64,000 nt of DNA from Pachyseris speciosa (taxonomy: Eukaryota > Cnidaria > Anthozoa > Scleractinia > Pachyseridae), in NCBI GenBank assembly GCA_016490735.1, contig JAEMWC010001378.1, forward strand, positions 1-64,000, read 5' to 3'. Of the stretch, positions 12,401-24,400 are shown piece after piece. The position numbers and the translations under genes were made by a program. Numbering within the stretch: the stretch's first letter is position 1; every line of letters starts with the position of its first letter. Under the pieces are notes generated by a model. That model saw only the letters and a program-made list of their open reading frames with translations, was not told the origin of the DNA and did no database searches.

Positions 12401-15400
12401 ATAGATTTGAATACACTCTTGGTTGGAAGAACTTTTTGTCTTTGTTATTCATAGCTGCGATTGGTAAGCCGGAAGCGAAGATGTGTGTTGTGTTGAACTG
12501 AAAATTTGCTTATGTAGTTGTAAGGAGATACCCCAGTGGTTTCAAGATCGAAGGTTACTTGATAGGCAACCACAGCTTCTAAATTAATTTTACTTGCATA
12601 ACTTGGAACGCACTTTCTGAGCTTTGATTATTACTAGTTATAGGCCTACTGTGGGACCCAAAGTCGGCATAACTTAGGACAAGTTTGATGACTTTGATGA
12701 GACTTTGGTCAAGGTTGCTTTAAAAGGAAGGGAATTTTTAGTGACCCAAGGTGATTTTATTTATTTTATTTTATTAGCTTTTGTTTAACCTGTATTAAGA
12801 AAGATTTTTTGTATAACTGATAACAATATTGCAGATTTAGGATAATGCATCTTTTAATTCAAAAATTAAAGGTTAAGGCATTACAAAGGTGAAAGTCAAT
12901 TAGTTTGCGTTTCTTTAATGGCAAGTGAGTTACAATGATATATGGTTATATTTTAACAGTTAAGTGGTTCTACCCTGGGAGCTGGCCTTGTTGCAAAAAA
13001 TGAGGAATGGTATGCAGGAACAAAGGAACAGAACAGAACTGATGATCAGGTACATTGTATGAGAATTAAAAGACAAATATTAGAATTGTAATGATCAGTA
13101 AGTAGAGTTAAGGACAAGCTAAATGATTCCACTATAAAAAACTGGATATTACGCTGTAGCTTATGCTATTCCTGTGATCCTCACGTTCAAGTGCAACAAG
13201 TTAATGTTTCCTCATCTACCATGAACATTTTTCATTTATGTTCTTTTAAGAGATTGCAAAACTACAAAAAATTTTATTCATATTCAATTTATTTTTCTAT
13301 CTGTAAGTCCAGTTTGTTTCTTACTGACATTTGTATCTTGAATTATTTTTAGTAGTTCATCTCCATAATAAAGAATCTCTAAAACCTTAAAACTAGATAT
13401 AAAAATGTTAATGCTCACATGTCATCACGATGGCACTGACAATGACAATAAATGAATATACCGGTAATTAACAAATTCAGGTAATATGTTAAGTCCAGGA
13501 TTTGTGTCACCTTTCAAGTCAGAATGGTATGTATTGCGAGTGTCATGCATGTCAACTCAGTTGACATGGTGTATGTCTTTAATAGACAGTCAATCAGCAA
13601 TTGCTGTAGCAAACTGAGCACAGTGTCCTCATTGTTCAGACTGCTGCATTCCAGCAGTTAACTTAAAAATCAAGTCAAACCTAAAAGATGCTGACAAATT
13701 GGAACTTCTTGCATAATAATTACTTTTGTATAGTTTACTTTTCAAGATGTTGCAAGAAATCAACAGTGATAATTTGTGCTTAAAATAGAAATGTGGTGTT
13801 GACTAGAAATTAAATTAATTGTGTTTGTCATGTCCAGTTAAAACAGCTCAGGCAAGTAAAGTGAAGAAAATTTTGCTAATAACCAGATCAATGAACTATT
13901 GTGCTGTCATGCTTTATGTTCTGATTTGTTTATTTACTTTCCTTCAGGAAAAGGAAGCAGATCTAGAAGGACAGAGACCAGAGGTGTCTTATGAAAACAC
14001 CTGCCCCTCCACTTCTGAACAAGAACAAGAGGATGTTGATGACAACAGTGAACATACCTGTTCAATACCATTGATTGTATTTTCGGCATCAGACCAAGCT
14101 GAAGGTGCGGAAGCTCCTACACAGACGAGCGATGATGAATGTGACAAAGATTGCGACTCATTTGAGTCGCTTGATGTTCTGAAATTTGCCTGGCAGATTG
14201 CAAAAGGCATGGTAAGTAAATCACAAATATATGTAACATATAGGATTTTTCTGGAGGCTTTAGCCACTAACAAAAGTATATTATCCAGTCTAATTACAAA
14301 GACAGCCTCAAATGAAAGCCATCTACTATATAGGGCCCATAGTTAACAAAGTCGCAGGGCCAGATAGCATTTTCCAAAATAATAAGCATTGTTTTTAATA
14401 GTCTGCTGGTAAGATTTCACTGTGTCAACACACACTAATCTGTGTCTCACGAAATAGCTGTTATAAAATCAGCTGTTTAAGGACATCAGTGTGTAGCCTT
14501 TCATAACTGAGCCATTACTGGAGTTGCTATGATACCGCTCATTGGTAACAACATGACACGCTGCCTTGAAGAGACAAATTTCATAATAATTATTCTCTTT
14601 CAGTGAAGCACTCCAATGGCTATCGTGCTGCAATAAACCATTGGTTTGTTTTTTGTGAAGAGATGCAACAGGCAGTTAAGCATTGACTGGTTCAGGGATC
14701 AAAGTTTGTGACCAGGTGGTTGCACATGCGAGTAGATTTTTTATCTTGCGCCTAAGAAATCATGTGTGATCGCACTTGCGTACCTAAAATGCATGAGTTA
14801 AGTGTGACTGAGCTCATTGCTACTTACCTCACCATTCTCGTGTACTCTGACTTGTTAGACACGAAAACGAAGCTTGAAATAATGAATTCTACTAAACATG
14901 TAGGTATAACACAATCAGGCTCCAAACAATAAAGCTAAATCATTTTCCTTGTGCCAGTGAATGTTTTATTCAGTGTACTCCAAACGGCATTTCCATTTGA
15001 AATCCCAGTCTCTTTTCGGTTTTGTAAAGACACACTCACACATGCGAGAGAAGTCCAACTTTCAAAGCATGTGCTTCTGGCCGAAGGTCGAGTTTGCCGA
15101 TGTCAACTTAAAATTAGCTTCTAACGTAATAGCTGTCTAGCTTTCAGCTCTCCAGGTTATTAATCACAAGAAACACATCCTTGTGAAGAAAGCGATCTCG
15201 ACACACCAGAAAGAGCATCATGCTCTTTCTGGCGTGTCGAGATCGCTTTCTCCACAAATTTCACATTCTTTGACACTGCGTGAAGAAACATCAACTTCAG
15301 CACCTCAGCTAGATTGCAAGGAAACTTCCCAATTCACCGATGTTGACTGATGTTCGTGTTGTGGCTAAATGATGAGATGGTTCCGGACTACCATATGCTT

Positions 15401-18400
15401 CTGAAACTCCTTCGGGGAATTTATGACACCTGTCTCGACCATTCACAAATTTTTACTGAAACAAGTAATCGCCGTATCTTTTGTAAGGGAGCCTTTTAAG
15501 GCTAATTCTTGTGGTATATCACAGCCAGCAGACCCATCTTTAATTTAAAGCTAAAGTGCATTGCACATCAAAATGAAATGAAATGGTTGTGAGCCGTAAA
15601 CTGACAGTGCATATCATCTTTGTTATTCATGTTAATTTCAAAGGAAATGTAATGTGAAATTTTTCTATTATCTTTAACGCAACACAAAGTGTAATTAAAT
15701 ACTTATTGAGATTGTGGAGAAGGTTGATTTAAAAAAACATACTAGCGTAAAGTAAGAGCCTGAAAGGAACAAACACAGAATTGACAGAAATGAAAGATAA
15801 CAAACTGATAAATGATTACTTATACAAGGTCTGAAGCTTTTTGGAGCCACCAGTATTTTAAGCTATGCTTCTAACAATTTTGGCTGTACACCTAAATTTT
15901 TGACTGTGCTCCTAGAAGTTTACACCTGGTAGCACAAGTGCTCCCAAAGCCAAAAGTAAACTTTGAGCCCTGTGGTTGTAGTCAGATATTGACTGATTTA
16001 AACATATCTCCACTGGGGGTTGGGGTGGGGTTGTCGTTCAAGTGCCATTAAAATTTGGCACCTTCCTGGGAAATATTTTGAGAACAATTGGGTGTGATGA
16101 GTCAGGTGATTATGATGCTATCTGTACTTTGGTAAGCTCAAGTTGATAGCTGGGTTGTCTTAGTGAAAGTAACATTTTATTCTTGTTCTTAAACAACAAA
16201 ACAATGATCAGTGTTACTATGACTGTCGGTTTTTTTCTTCTTATTTTTAGTGCTTTTTCATAGGCCTTGATTATATTATTATAGTCTCATTTTGTGGTCT
16301 TTTGAGCAATTGGACCATCCACATACACAAGATGGCAGACCCAAGATGGCTGTCATTTAGAAACATAACATAGTACTTTGATCTAGTTAGTGTAAAGACC
16401 AGTACTTTTTGGTTATTTTACAGAGGTACCTTTCTGAGAAGGGCCTTGTGCACAGGGATCTAGCAGCAAGGAACATTCTCGTGGGACATGGTAAAAGACT
16501 CAAGATTGGTGACTTTGGTTTGATGCGACAGTTATACAGTGAGGTGTATGAAGGCAAGAAGCAGAAGAAACTGCCAATCAAGTGGATGGCTCCTGAGGCG
16601 ATCTTTGGCGAGATCTTCAGTGTCAAGAGCGATGTGTATGTATTACATCTGATTAATTACTGATCTGTTATTAGGACATTCTTCCCAATTGGTTTTGCAC
16701 ATTCCTACTGCATAATTATGTAATGTGAGTTGTAATGTCGCGCCACATCATACATGAAACAGACATACCATGGAATATAGCCCTGACCTAAGGCCTCAAA
16801 AATATTGCATGGATTAACAGTTTGGAGTGCATGGTGGTCCCTAATTTTCTATTCTGACATACCAGTCACATTTCTTAACTTATTCCCTGTATTTTCGCTC
16901 TTTGAATATTTATGTACAATGTGTACATTTCATTTTGTGCGGGTGTGACTCGAAAACATGTTTTAAGAAGTGCCAAAAACAAATGAGACAATTGTCAGGA
17001 GGCTAACACTGGTTTCCAGCACTTTTCAGCTCTTGTACATTTATGGATCATAATTATCAATATTTGTACCTTATGTTACCTTTGTGGTATCAAAGTGAAA
17101 CAAATGCACAATCATCAGTGAATAAGTTATGAAGGTTTCTTGTGCTAGGTTACCATAGAAACACTATAATATGTTACAAACACCCTAATTTTAGTTTTAA
17201 ATGATGATAACTTAAAAATGAGCTCGGTGACCCCAATTTTTTTATTGTTCCCACAAATCATAATTTGCTATTTCAGGTAAGAGTTTTCCCTTCAAAATTT
17301 GACCAAACTTAGTTCCAGACAATACACTGCCAGATCCTAATATCTCCAATTGGAACTCTTATTTTTGAACTGAGACGGAGGTACAATTTGATGTGGGAAG
17401 GTTTGTACAGGAGAAACCCTATACACAGAATTAGTCTTAATGGTTTTTGCATTTGGTGTTAATGGATTCAAAGTCACCCCTTCACAACAAGGTTATTAAA
17501 TTTTCAGTGATTTTGGAGCCCCAGTTAGGATCCCCATCACCCCCATTATATTCTTGAAATTATAAACGGAAGTTTCATCGAAATTGTTCAATGCGTCCTT
17601 TTCCAACAGCCGCAAACATTATTTTGTAAGACAGGGACTGTGAGTGACTTAAGTTACCCATGTTTGTGAAAGTAAGGTAATTATCTAACTTTATTGTTAT
17701 CATAAGACTCTTACACTTTTATTTCCCTCTGTTAATTTCAGATGGTCTTTTGGAGTTGTCATGTGGGAAATTGGAACTCTTGGTAATTTTTTTAGTCTCT
17801 ACTAAAGCAGTCGATTGAGTGTTTTTTGTTCCCTCTGGTAGTTAGCTGCTCAAACTCTGGATAGTATTCCCAGCAACTCTCCAAGCACAATCCCTTATTT
17901 TGGTGACAAGATTTTTCCACTTGTTTGTCAGAAGGATTTTTTAAGCCATTTCCCAGTGGTCTAATTGAGATGTCCAAGAGAAGGCAATTTATTGGCAAGG
18001 ACATGAATAGTGGCAGATGCTTAACCTTATCAACTGCTATCCAACTCCATTTAATGAATAATTGAAGGGCTCGGAGCATAACCATCCTATGTCGAATTTT
18101 GAGTCGTTTTTCGATTTTGCTTGGATTTGTCTGAATTTCTGCATGTGAACTGCAATTCGATGGAAACACATTGTATGGTATTTTTTTGACTGATTCATCC
18201 AGAATCCAGAAATGCATTTTTTCTTACTAAGAAGATGTAATGCAACTTGCAAACCACTCCCATGGAAGGTTGGTTTCTTGGTGTACGTAAGAAAAAATGC
18301 ATTTCTGGATTCTGGATGAATCAGTCAAAAAAATACCATACAATGTGTTTCCATCGAATTGTAGTTCACATGCAGAAATTCAGACAAATCCAAGCAAAAT

Positions 18401-21400
18401 CGAAAAACAACCCAAAATTCGACATAGGATGGTTATGCTCCGAGCCCTTCAATTGTTCCTTATTTAACTATCACTTGTTTGTGCATAATTGTCTTCAATT
18501 AAGCTCGTCTTGTGTTAGGTGTTTCTCCTCCTGTTCAGCACTAAAGACTCCTTTTGTTCTAGATTATAAAAATTAAGGAATCTTTCGCTTTATGTTCAGT
18601 GAATATCACAACATTTGTGTGACCTTCCTTGGAACAAAGCACAAGCCTTTTTAATAAAGTTTTGAGGGGCATATTTTTTAAACGGAATTGAAGACATGAT
18701 CTTACACAATGACATTGACTAATTCCAGGTGGCTCTCCGTACCCACTGCTAAGTCACACGGAGATATTGAAGCGTCTTAAGAAAGGCTACCGGATGGAAA
18801 GGCCTGACATCTGTCCAGAGTCTTTGTAAGTTTGAGTTTATCATGTCTCCTGACATGGTAGTGATTGTAAGTAATGAGTATCCCCACGAGACAGCATGGA
18901 TTCATGTGTTACTTCAAAACAAGAGAAAGAAGGAGAGTGCACACCATGCAAAATGCTATTAGTGAATTCATGATGGAATCACCTTAAATGCTTTAATAGC
19001 CTGGGAGCAAGCTCTCTATCAGCCTCCTATGTCCTTTGTTGTACACAGGCTAGCCCCCTATTGGGGTCTCAAGAAAGATTTATTTCAGGGGTGAGTGGCG
19101 AGTGAAGTGAGCTGCGAGAGAGTTGAAGCAGTGTTCAGACTCACCCTGCCCCTGCCCCTGCTCCTGTCCCTGCCACAATCCTCTCGCCTTTCGCACCATA
19201 TTTGTGAGACCCCGTTAGAGAGCTTGTCACAGGCTAATGCTTCAATGGTTTTAACAATCAAATGAATCAGAAAACCCTTTTTTCAAGCCTTGTCTTAGTA
19301 GTATTGCACCAAAGCCGAACAGCCTATTTGGCAGTTGTATGCTCAGTGGCCTGGCCTATGAATGGAAACGAGGCTGGAGGTGACCTTGTTTTGATTCAAA
19401 CCTCTGTCTTTCTCATGCAAATGTGGACTAGTTAGCATAAGAACAACAAGTATTACAAGAGAAAAGCAGTGAGGTCTGTATCAAAACAAGCTGATCAGCT
19501 CCAGCTTCGTCTTCATTCATAAAGACCAGGTCACTAAGGTTGCAATTGAAGGGCTCGGGGCAAGAACGTCCTCCCGGTTTTTGGTCGATTTTCGATGTGC
19601 TCAATACAAACTGAGATTTGGCATGTGGACTTCATTCCAGTTAAAAAACATTGCTCTGTATTTGTTTTGGCTGATTTCCTCTTCGTTTTCGAGAAATAAC
19701 GTATGCAAAAAACCCAAGTCAGCTCATTCCCTTGCGTATTAATATTCATGCGCGAATTGAATTACCTTTAGGGCACGTGAAATGATTGACGCTTGGAAAG
19801 TATTGTTTGATAGTGTGACGTAGACTATACATTTGGCGGTTAAAACATCGATTTAAGTTTCATTGATAGGAAACTTACGTGGCTGTGAGGTGTCGATTGC
19901 TAGCTAACTTTAATGGAAACTCGCCAGCCTGGTGGTCGAACGGACGTCATTTAAGTCTGTCGATCGGCAATTCAGACACTTCTGAAAGAAGCCAGTGGTG
20001 TTTCTCTGTGCGTGCCAAACGCTGGAACAAATCGGCGTTTCGCAGTACAGAGTACTGAGCCAGGCGGGACAGTCTGAAAGCAACTCTCGTCTTAAAAGCG
20101 GCCCGCAGTTGAGAGTCTTGGCCCATTTGCCAAAGGTTGCCGTGCTAGAAATTTTGAAATAAGAGTTGTTTTTTGACTTAGGCGAAAAATATCGGATGTT
20201 TGAAGACGTGTTGTGCGCGCTCGAAAGGATGTTTTTATGCCCACAATCCAATGGGACCACAGAGGGCGCTGTCTCCTTGAAAAGTTCTCGCGAGGACTGG
20301 AAATGAATATGCGCTCGGCTGCGGTGGGAAAATTTTCACTTCGGAGCGGGAACATTACTACGGAGAATTCATCTAAGAGTGGGAAATTCGGAAGACGAGC
20401 AGTCAGTCCGTTTTCGATGAGCTGAGTATCTTGCAAACAGTGCATTTTCCATCGGTTTTCATTTCTAAACGGCACTTTCAGAATAGTAAGTTTTGCGTGG
20501 TTTTGGCGGTTGAGAAACGTCGGCAATGGATTCATTTTCGTCGTCAAATGGAAAATATGGAACGAAAATGGTATTAAAATCAAAGTAAATGACGACAGGT
20601 CAAGACTTTGGACAACATGCTTAACTAGTTCTGAAGATATTCTTTAGCTTCAAACTGCCGAAAATTTGCATACCCGGTATATGTGAAATTCGATCGCACA
20701 CAATGGGCTGTCACACGACTCGCGTGAAAATAATTTTAACTGTTTATCTGGGGTGAAAATGCTTTTTGCCGTTAATCTCGCGTGAAAATACTTTTTGATG
20801 ATGTTTACAAGACTCCATATAAGCGAACTAACCGAGGTACTCGATGCAAAAGTGATTTATATGTTAAAATACGCCAGCATGTTTATCAGAGGACGCTGTC
20901 ACCTTGTCACGTCATTTGTGCTTTGAATATTTGCTGCGTGCGGCAAAGAAAGTTTTCCTTGCACTGGTTTTCCAAGATACTCAGCTCATCGAAAACGGAC
21001 TGACTACTCGTCTTGCCGATTTCCCACTCTTAGATGAATTCTCCGTAATGTTCCCGCTCCGAAGTGAAAATTTTCCAACCGCAGCCGAGCGAATATTCAT
21101 TTCCAGTCCTCGCGAGAACTTTTCAAGGAGACAGCGCCCTCTGTGGTCGCATTGGATTGTGGGCATAAAAACATCCCTTCGAGCGCGCGCAACACGTCTT
21201 CAAACATCCGATATTTTCGCCTAAGTCAAAAAACAACTCTTATTTCCGAATTTCTAGCACGGCAATCTTTGGCAAATGGGCCAAGACTCTCAACTGCGGG
21301 CCGCTTTTAAGACGAGAGTTGCTTTCAGACTGTCCCGCCTGGCTCAGTACTCTGTACTGCGAAACGCCGATTTGTTCCAGTGTTTGGCACGCACAGAGAA

Positions 21401-24400
21401 ACACCACTGGCTTCTTTCAGAAGTGTCTGACTTGCCGATCGACAGACTTAAATGACGTCCGTTCGACCACCAGGCTGGCGAGTTTCCATTTAAGTTAGCT
21501 AGCAATCGACACCTCACAGCCACGTAAGTTTCCTATCAATGAAACTTAAATCGATGTTTTAACCGCCAAATGTATAGTCTACGTCACACTATCAAACAAT
21601 ACTTTCCAAGCGTCAATCATTTCACGTGCCCTAAAGGTAATTCAATTCGCGCATGAATATTAATACGCAAGGGAATGAGCTGACTTGGGTTTTTTGCATA
21701 CGTTATTTCTCGAAAACGAAGAGGAAATCAGCCAAAACAAATACAGAGCAATGTTTTTTAACTGGAATGAAGTCCACATGCCAAATCTCAGTTTGTTTTG
21801 AGCACATCGAAAATCGACCAAAAACCGGGAGGACGTTCTTGCCCCGAGCCCTTCAATTGTAAAATGGGCCAAACAAAATGTTACCTACAGCTAGAAAAAC
21901 AAACAGGAAGTTGTAATGTTCCATTTACGTTAGACATTCATTTACTGTCCATTGGCCAACGTCCTCCCCACCCACCATCAACACTAACATAACTTGAGGA
22001 CAAAATTCACGCCAACATTCAGGAGCACCCAACGAACCAAATTAACCAAAACCTGTAGAAAGGCATTTTTAAGTACATTATTATAATAATAACCATTTTT
22101 ATCCAGGGAGCCCACTCGCCTTGGCGGTTTTCAGTGGGTCCCTGCAAATAATAATATATATATAAAATGAAATAAAATTACCTGAAAAGAAATTGATATT
22201 ACAATATTGCAATATTACAAAATTGTTACAATATTACAATATTAAACTAATTTTTTTGTAAAAAATGTATAGAATGTTCGATTGAGGCCTAAAACTGCTG
22301 TTTAAAAGTAAAAAGTAAAATCCAAGCTTTCGCCGATCAACGGCATCATCAGGGATGAGAAAATATTCCGCGCGTGCTATATATATGCAAAGAAGGTGTA
22401 GGGTGAAATGTGTAAAAGATGTGATGTATGTATGCAAGCTATAGAAATAAACTGTGAGTAGAATACAAAGCTCTAATGATGGAGTGTCTCTAAACAAAGG
22501 ACCTCTAAAAGCGCTAGGAATAAAATAGAATATTAAAATAGAAGGTCTGCGAATTCAGTACATTCTTCTCGGGAATTGAGTGTGGGCTTGTACTTTCTAA
22601 TGTAAAATGCTTCATAGAGGCGTGGATTAGTGGGGTCGTTTTCACTCATGATTATCTTGACCTCAATGCCTTTGTAGTCTTCGTTCTGGCAGGAATGGAT
22701 GTGTTTTTTAACAGAGGAGTTTGCGTTATTGATATGTTCTCTCACGCGATCATGGATGAAGCGTGTGGTGCTACCAATGTATTGTTGACCGCAGCTGTTA
22801 CACGTGAGCTGGTATACTGCATTTCTTCGTAGACATAATCCGGTGTTAGAGATGGGGCAATTGTCTCTTGTGCACTTGCGCTCCGTGGGGGTGTGGGATA
22901 GGGCTTGTCTGAGAGTGTGGGATTTGTGGGCAATGCGTACTGGAATGTTTTCTTTTCTGAAAATGTTAGTGATCCTGTGATTGAGTCGTTCAGAGATGTA
23001 GGGGATCTTAAGATATGACCATTCTGTGCTGCTCGTCAACATATCTCTTGTAAGGGCTTATCATGAGGTGCGAGGAGAGGGCGATGGTTTCAAGTTTGTC
23101 CATAAATAGGATGGCCAGTATACCTGAAATGCTGGAACCCATGGGTAGGCCCTCTCTTTGACGATATCTATCTCCAAACAACTAATGAAGAAACAGCTGA
23201 CCACTTCCACGACGTAATAAACAATGTGCACCCTAATTTGAAATTCGAAATTGAAAAACCAAAATCAACGTCGAATGGCTTGTCATTGTCTTTACTGGAT
23301 TTCAAAGTCACCATATCCAAAGATGGCATCAGCTCTTTTGAATTCTACAAGAGACCAGCCAAGAAACCACTATTTGTCCACCATCAGTCAGCTATGCCAA
23401 TCAAATCCAAACTCAACTTCATTCGCAACGAGCGAAAACGCATCAATGACAGATGCTCCTCAAATACATCTGCCAAACAACCCCTAAACACATTCGATGA
23501 CATCCTTCACCTCAACAGTTATCCAGAGGACAGAATAGAGCAGACAAAACGCACACAAAATCCTCAACGAGACCCCCAACCTAGCAGCACAGAATGGTCA
23601 TATCTTAAGATCCCTACATCTCTGAACGACTCAATCACAGGATCACTAACATTTTGGAAATGGATCTACAGAAGATGAATGATGAATGGAGACCTTGCGG
23701 AAACGAATTACCAGCTTAGAATTACAGCTCCAGACGGAAATTGAAAATAACATTAAACTCGAACAATACACTCGGCGCGAAAACTTACGATTTAATAACA
23801 TTGAGGAGAACGAGGGCGAAGATTGTAAGAGCGTAGTACACGATATAATTAAGAACGATTTAGGAATTGACTCAAAAGATATTAGATTTCACGCAGTGCA
23901 CCCAGTGGGAAAGAATGTGGAGGGTAGACATCGGCCAATTATCGTGAGATTCATCAGCCACGAGGACCGCGACTTAACTTGGAGGAATAGATCAAAGATC
24001 AAGAGTTCCAGCAACCACCCAAATTCATATATTACCGAAGATTTTGCTACAGCTATCCAGGAGGAGTGTAAAATTTTAATTAAGGCAATGATGAAAGCAA
24101 GGAACGAACATGGCATACATGACGCGAAAGTAATCAGAAGATTTTTACTTATTAACAAAGAAAAATATAACCATCAAAATATTCCAGAAAGCCTAGAATA
24201 GATTATTTGCCCTGTTTCGCATGATCATCATCAATTTGCATATTACTCTTTTCTCGAATTGGCTACTAATGACCCCGTTTTGTTATCATGTGTATTTATT
24301 TACAACTCATGATCCTGCTAAGTGTCCTTTCTACAATAGTATTTTTAGTAGGTGTTAATGTAGTCCTTTCGCGTGTAATTTTCTTTGTTACCTCTTGTGT

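Larger units (their letters stand above)
22256..23152 (-). mobile_element. Penelope-like element, minus strand, internally deleted
   Basis: Reading the minus strand from 23152, an RT segment ([20 protein letters not shown], ending KRYVD) is joined at about 23030 to [20 protein letters not shown]. The GIY-YIG endonuclease region and 3' UTR follow. About 0.4 kb of RT thumb region is missing relative to the plus-strand partner. Penelope-like elements encode an RT followed by a GIY-YIG nuclease, matching this order. The 3' end matches the plus-strand copy's 3' end at about 29122. Confidence 0.85.

Noticed and set aside
12178..12501. 107-codon ORF in intron 2
   Set aside because: No homology-like motif and no splice sites joining it in phase with the kinase exons.
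19534..21872. ORFs up to 163 codons in the 2.3-kb palindrome
   Set aside because: They occur as paired shadows in both arms with no transposase signature.
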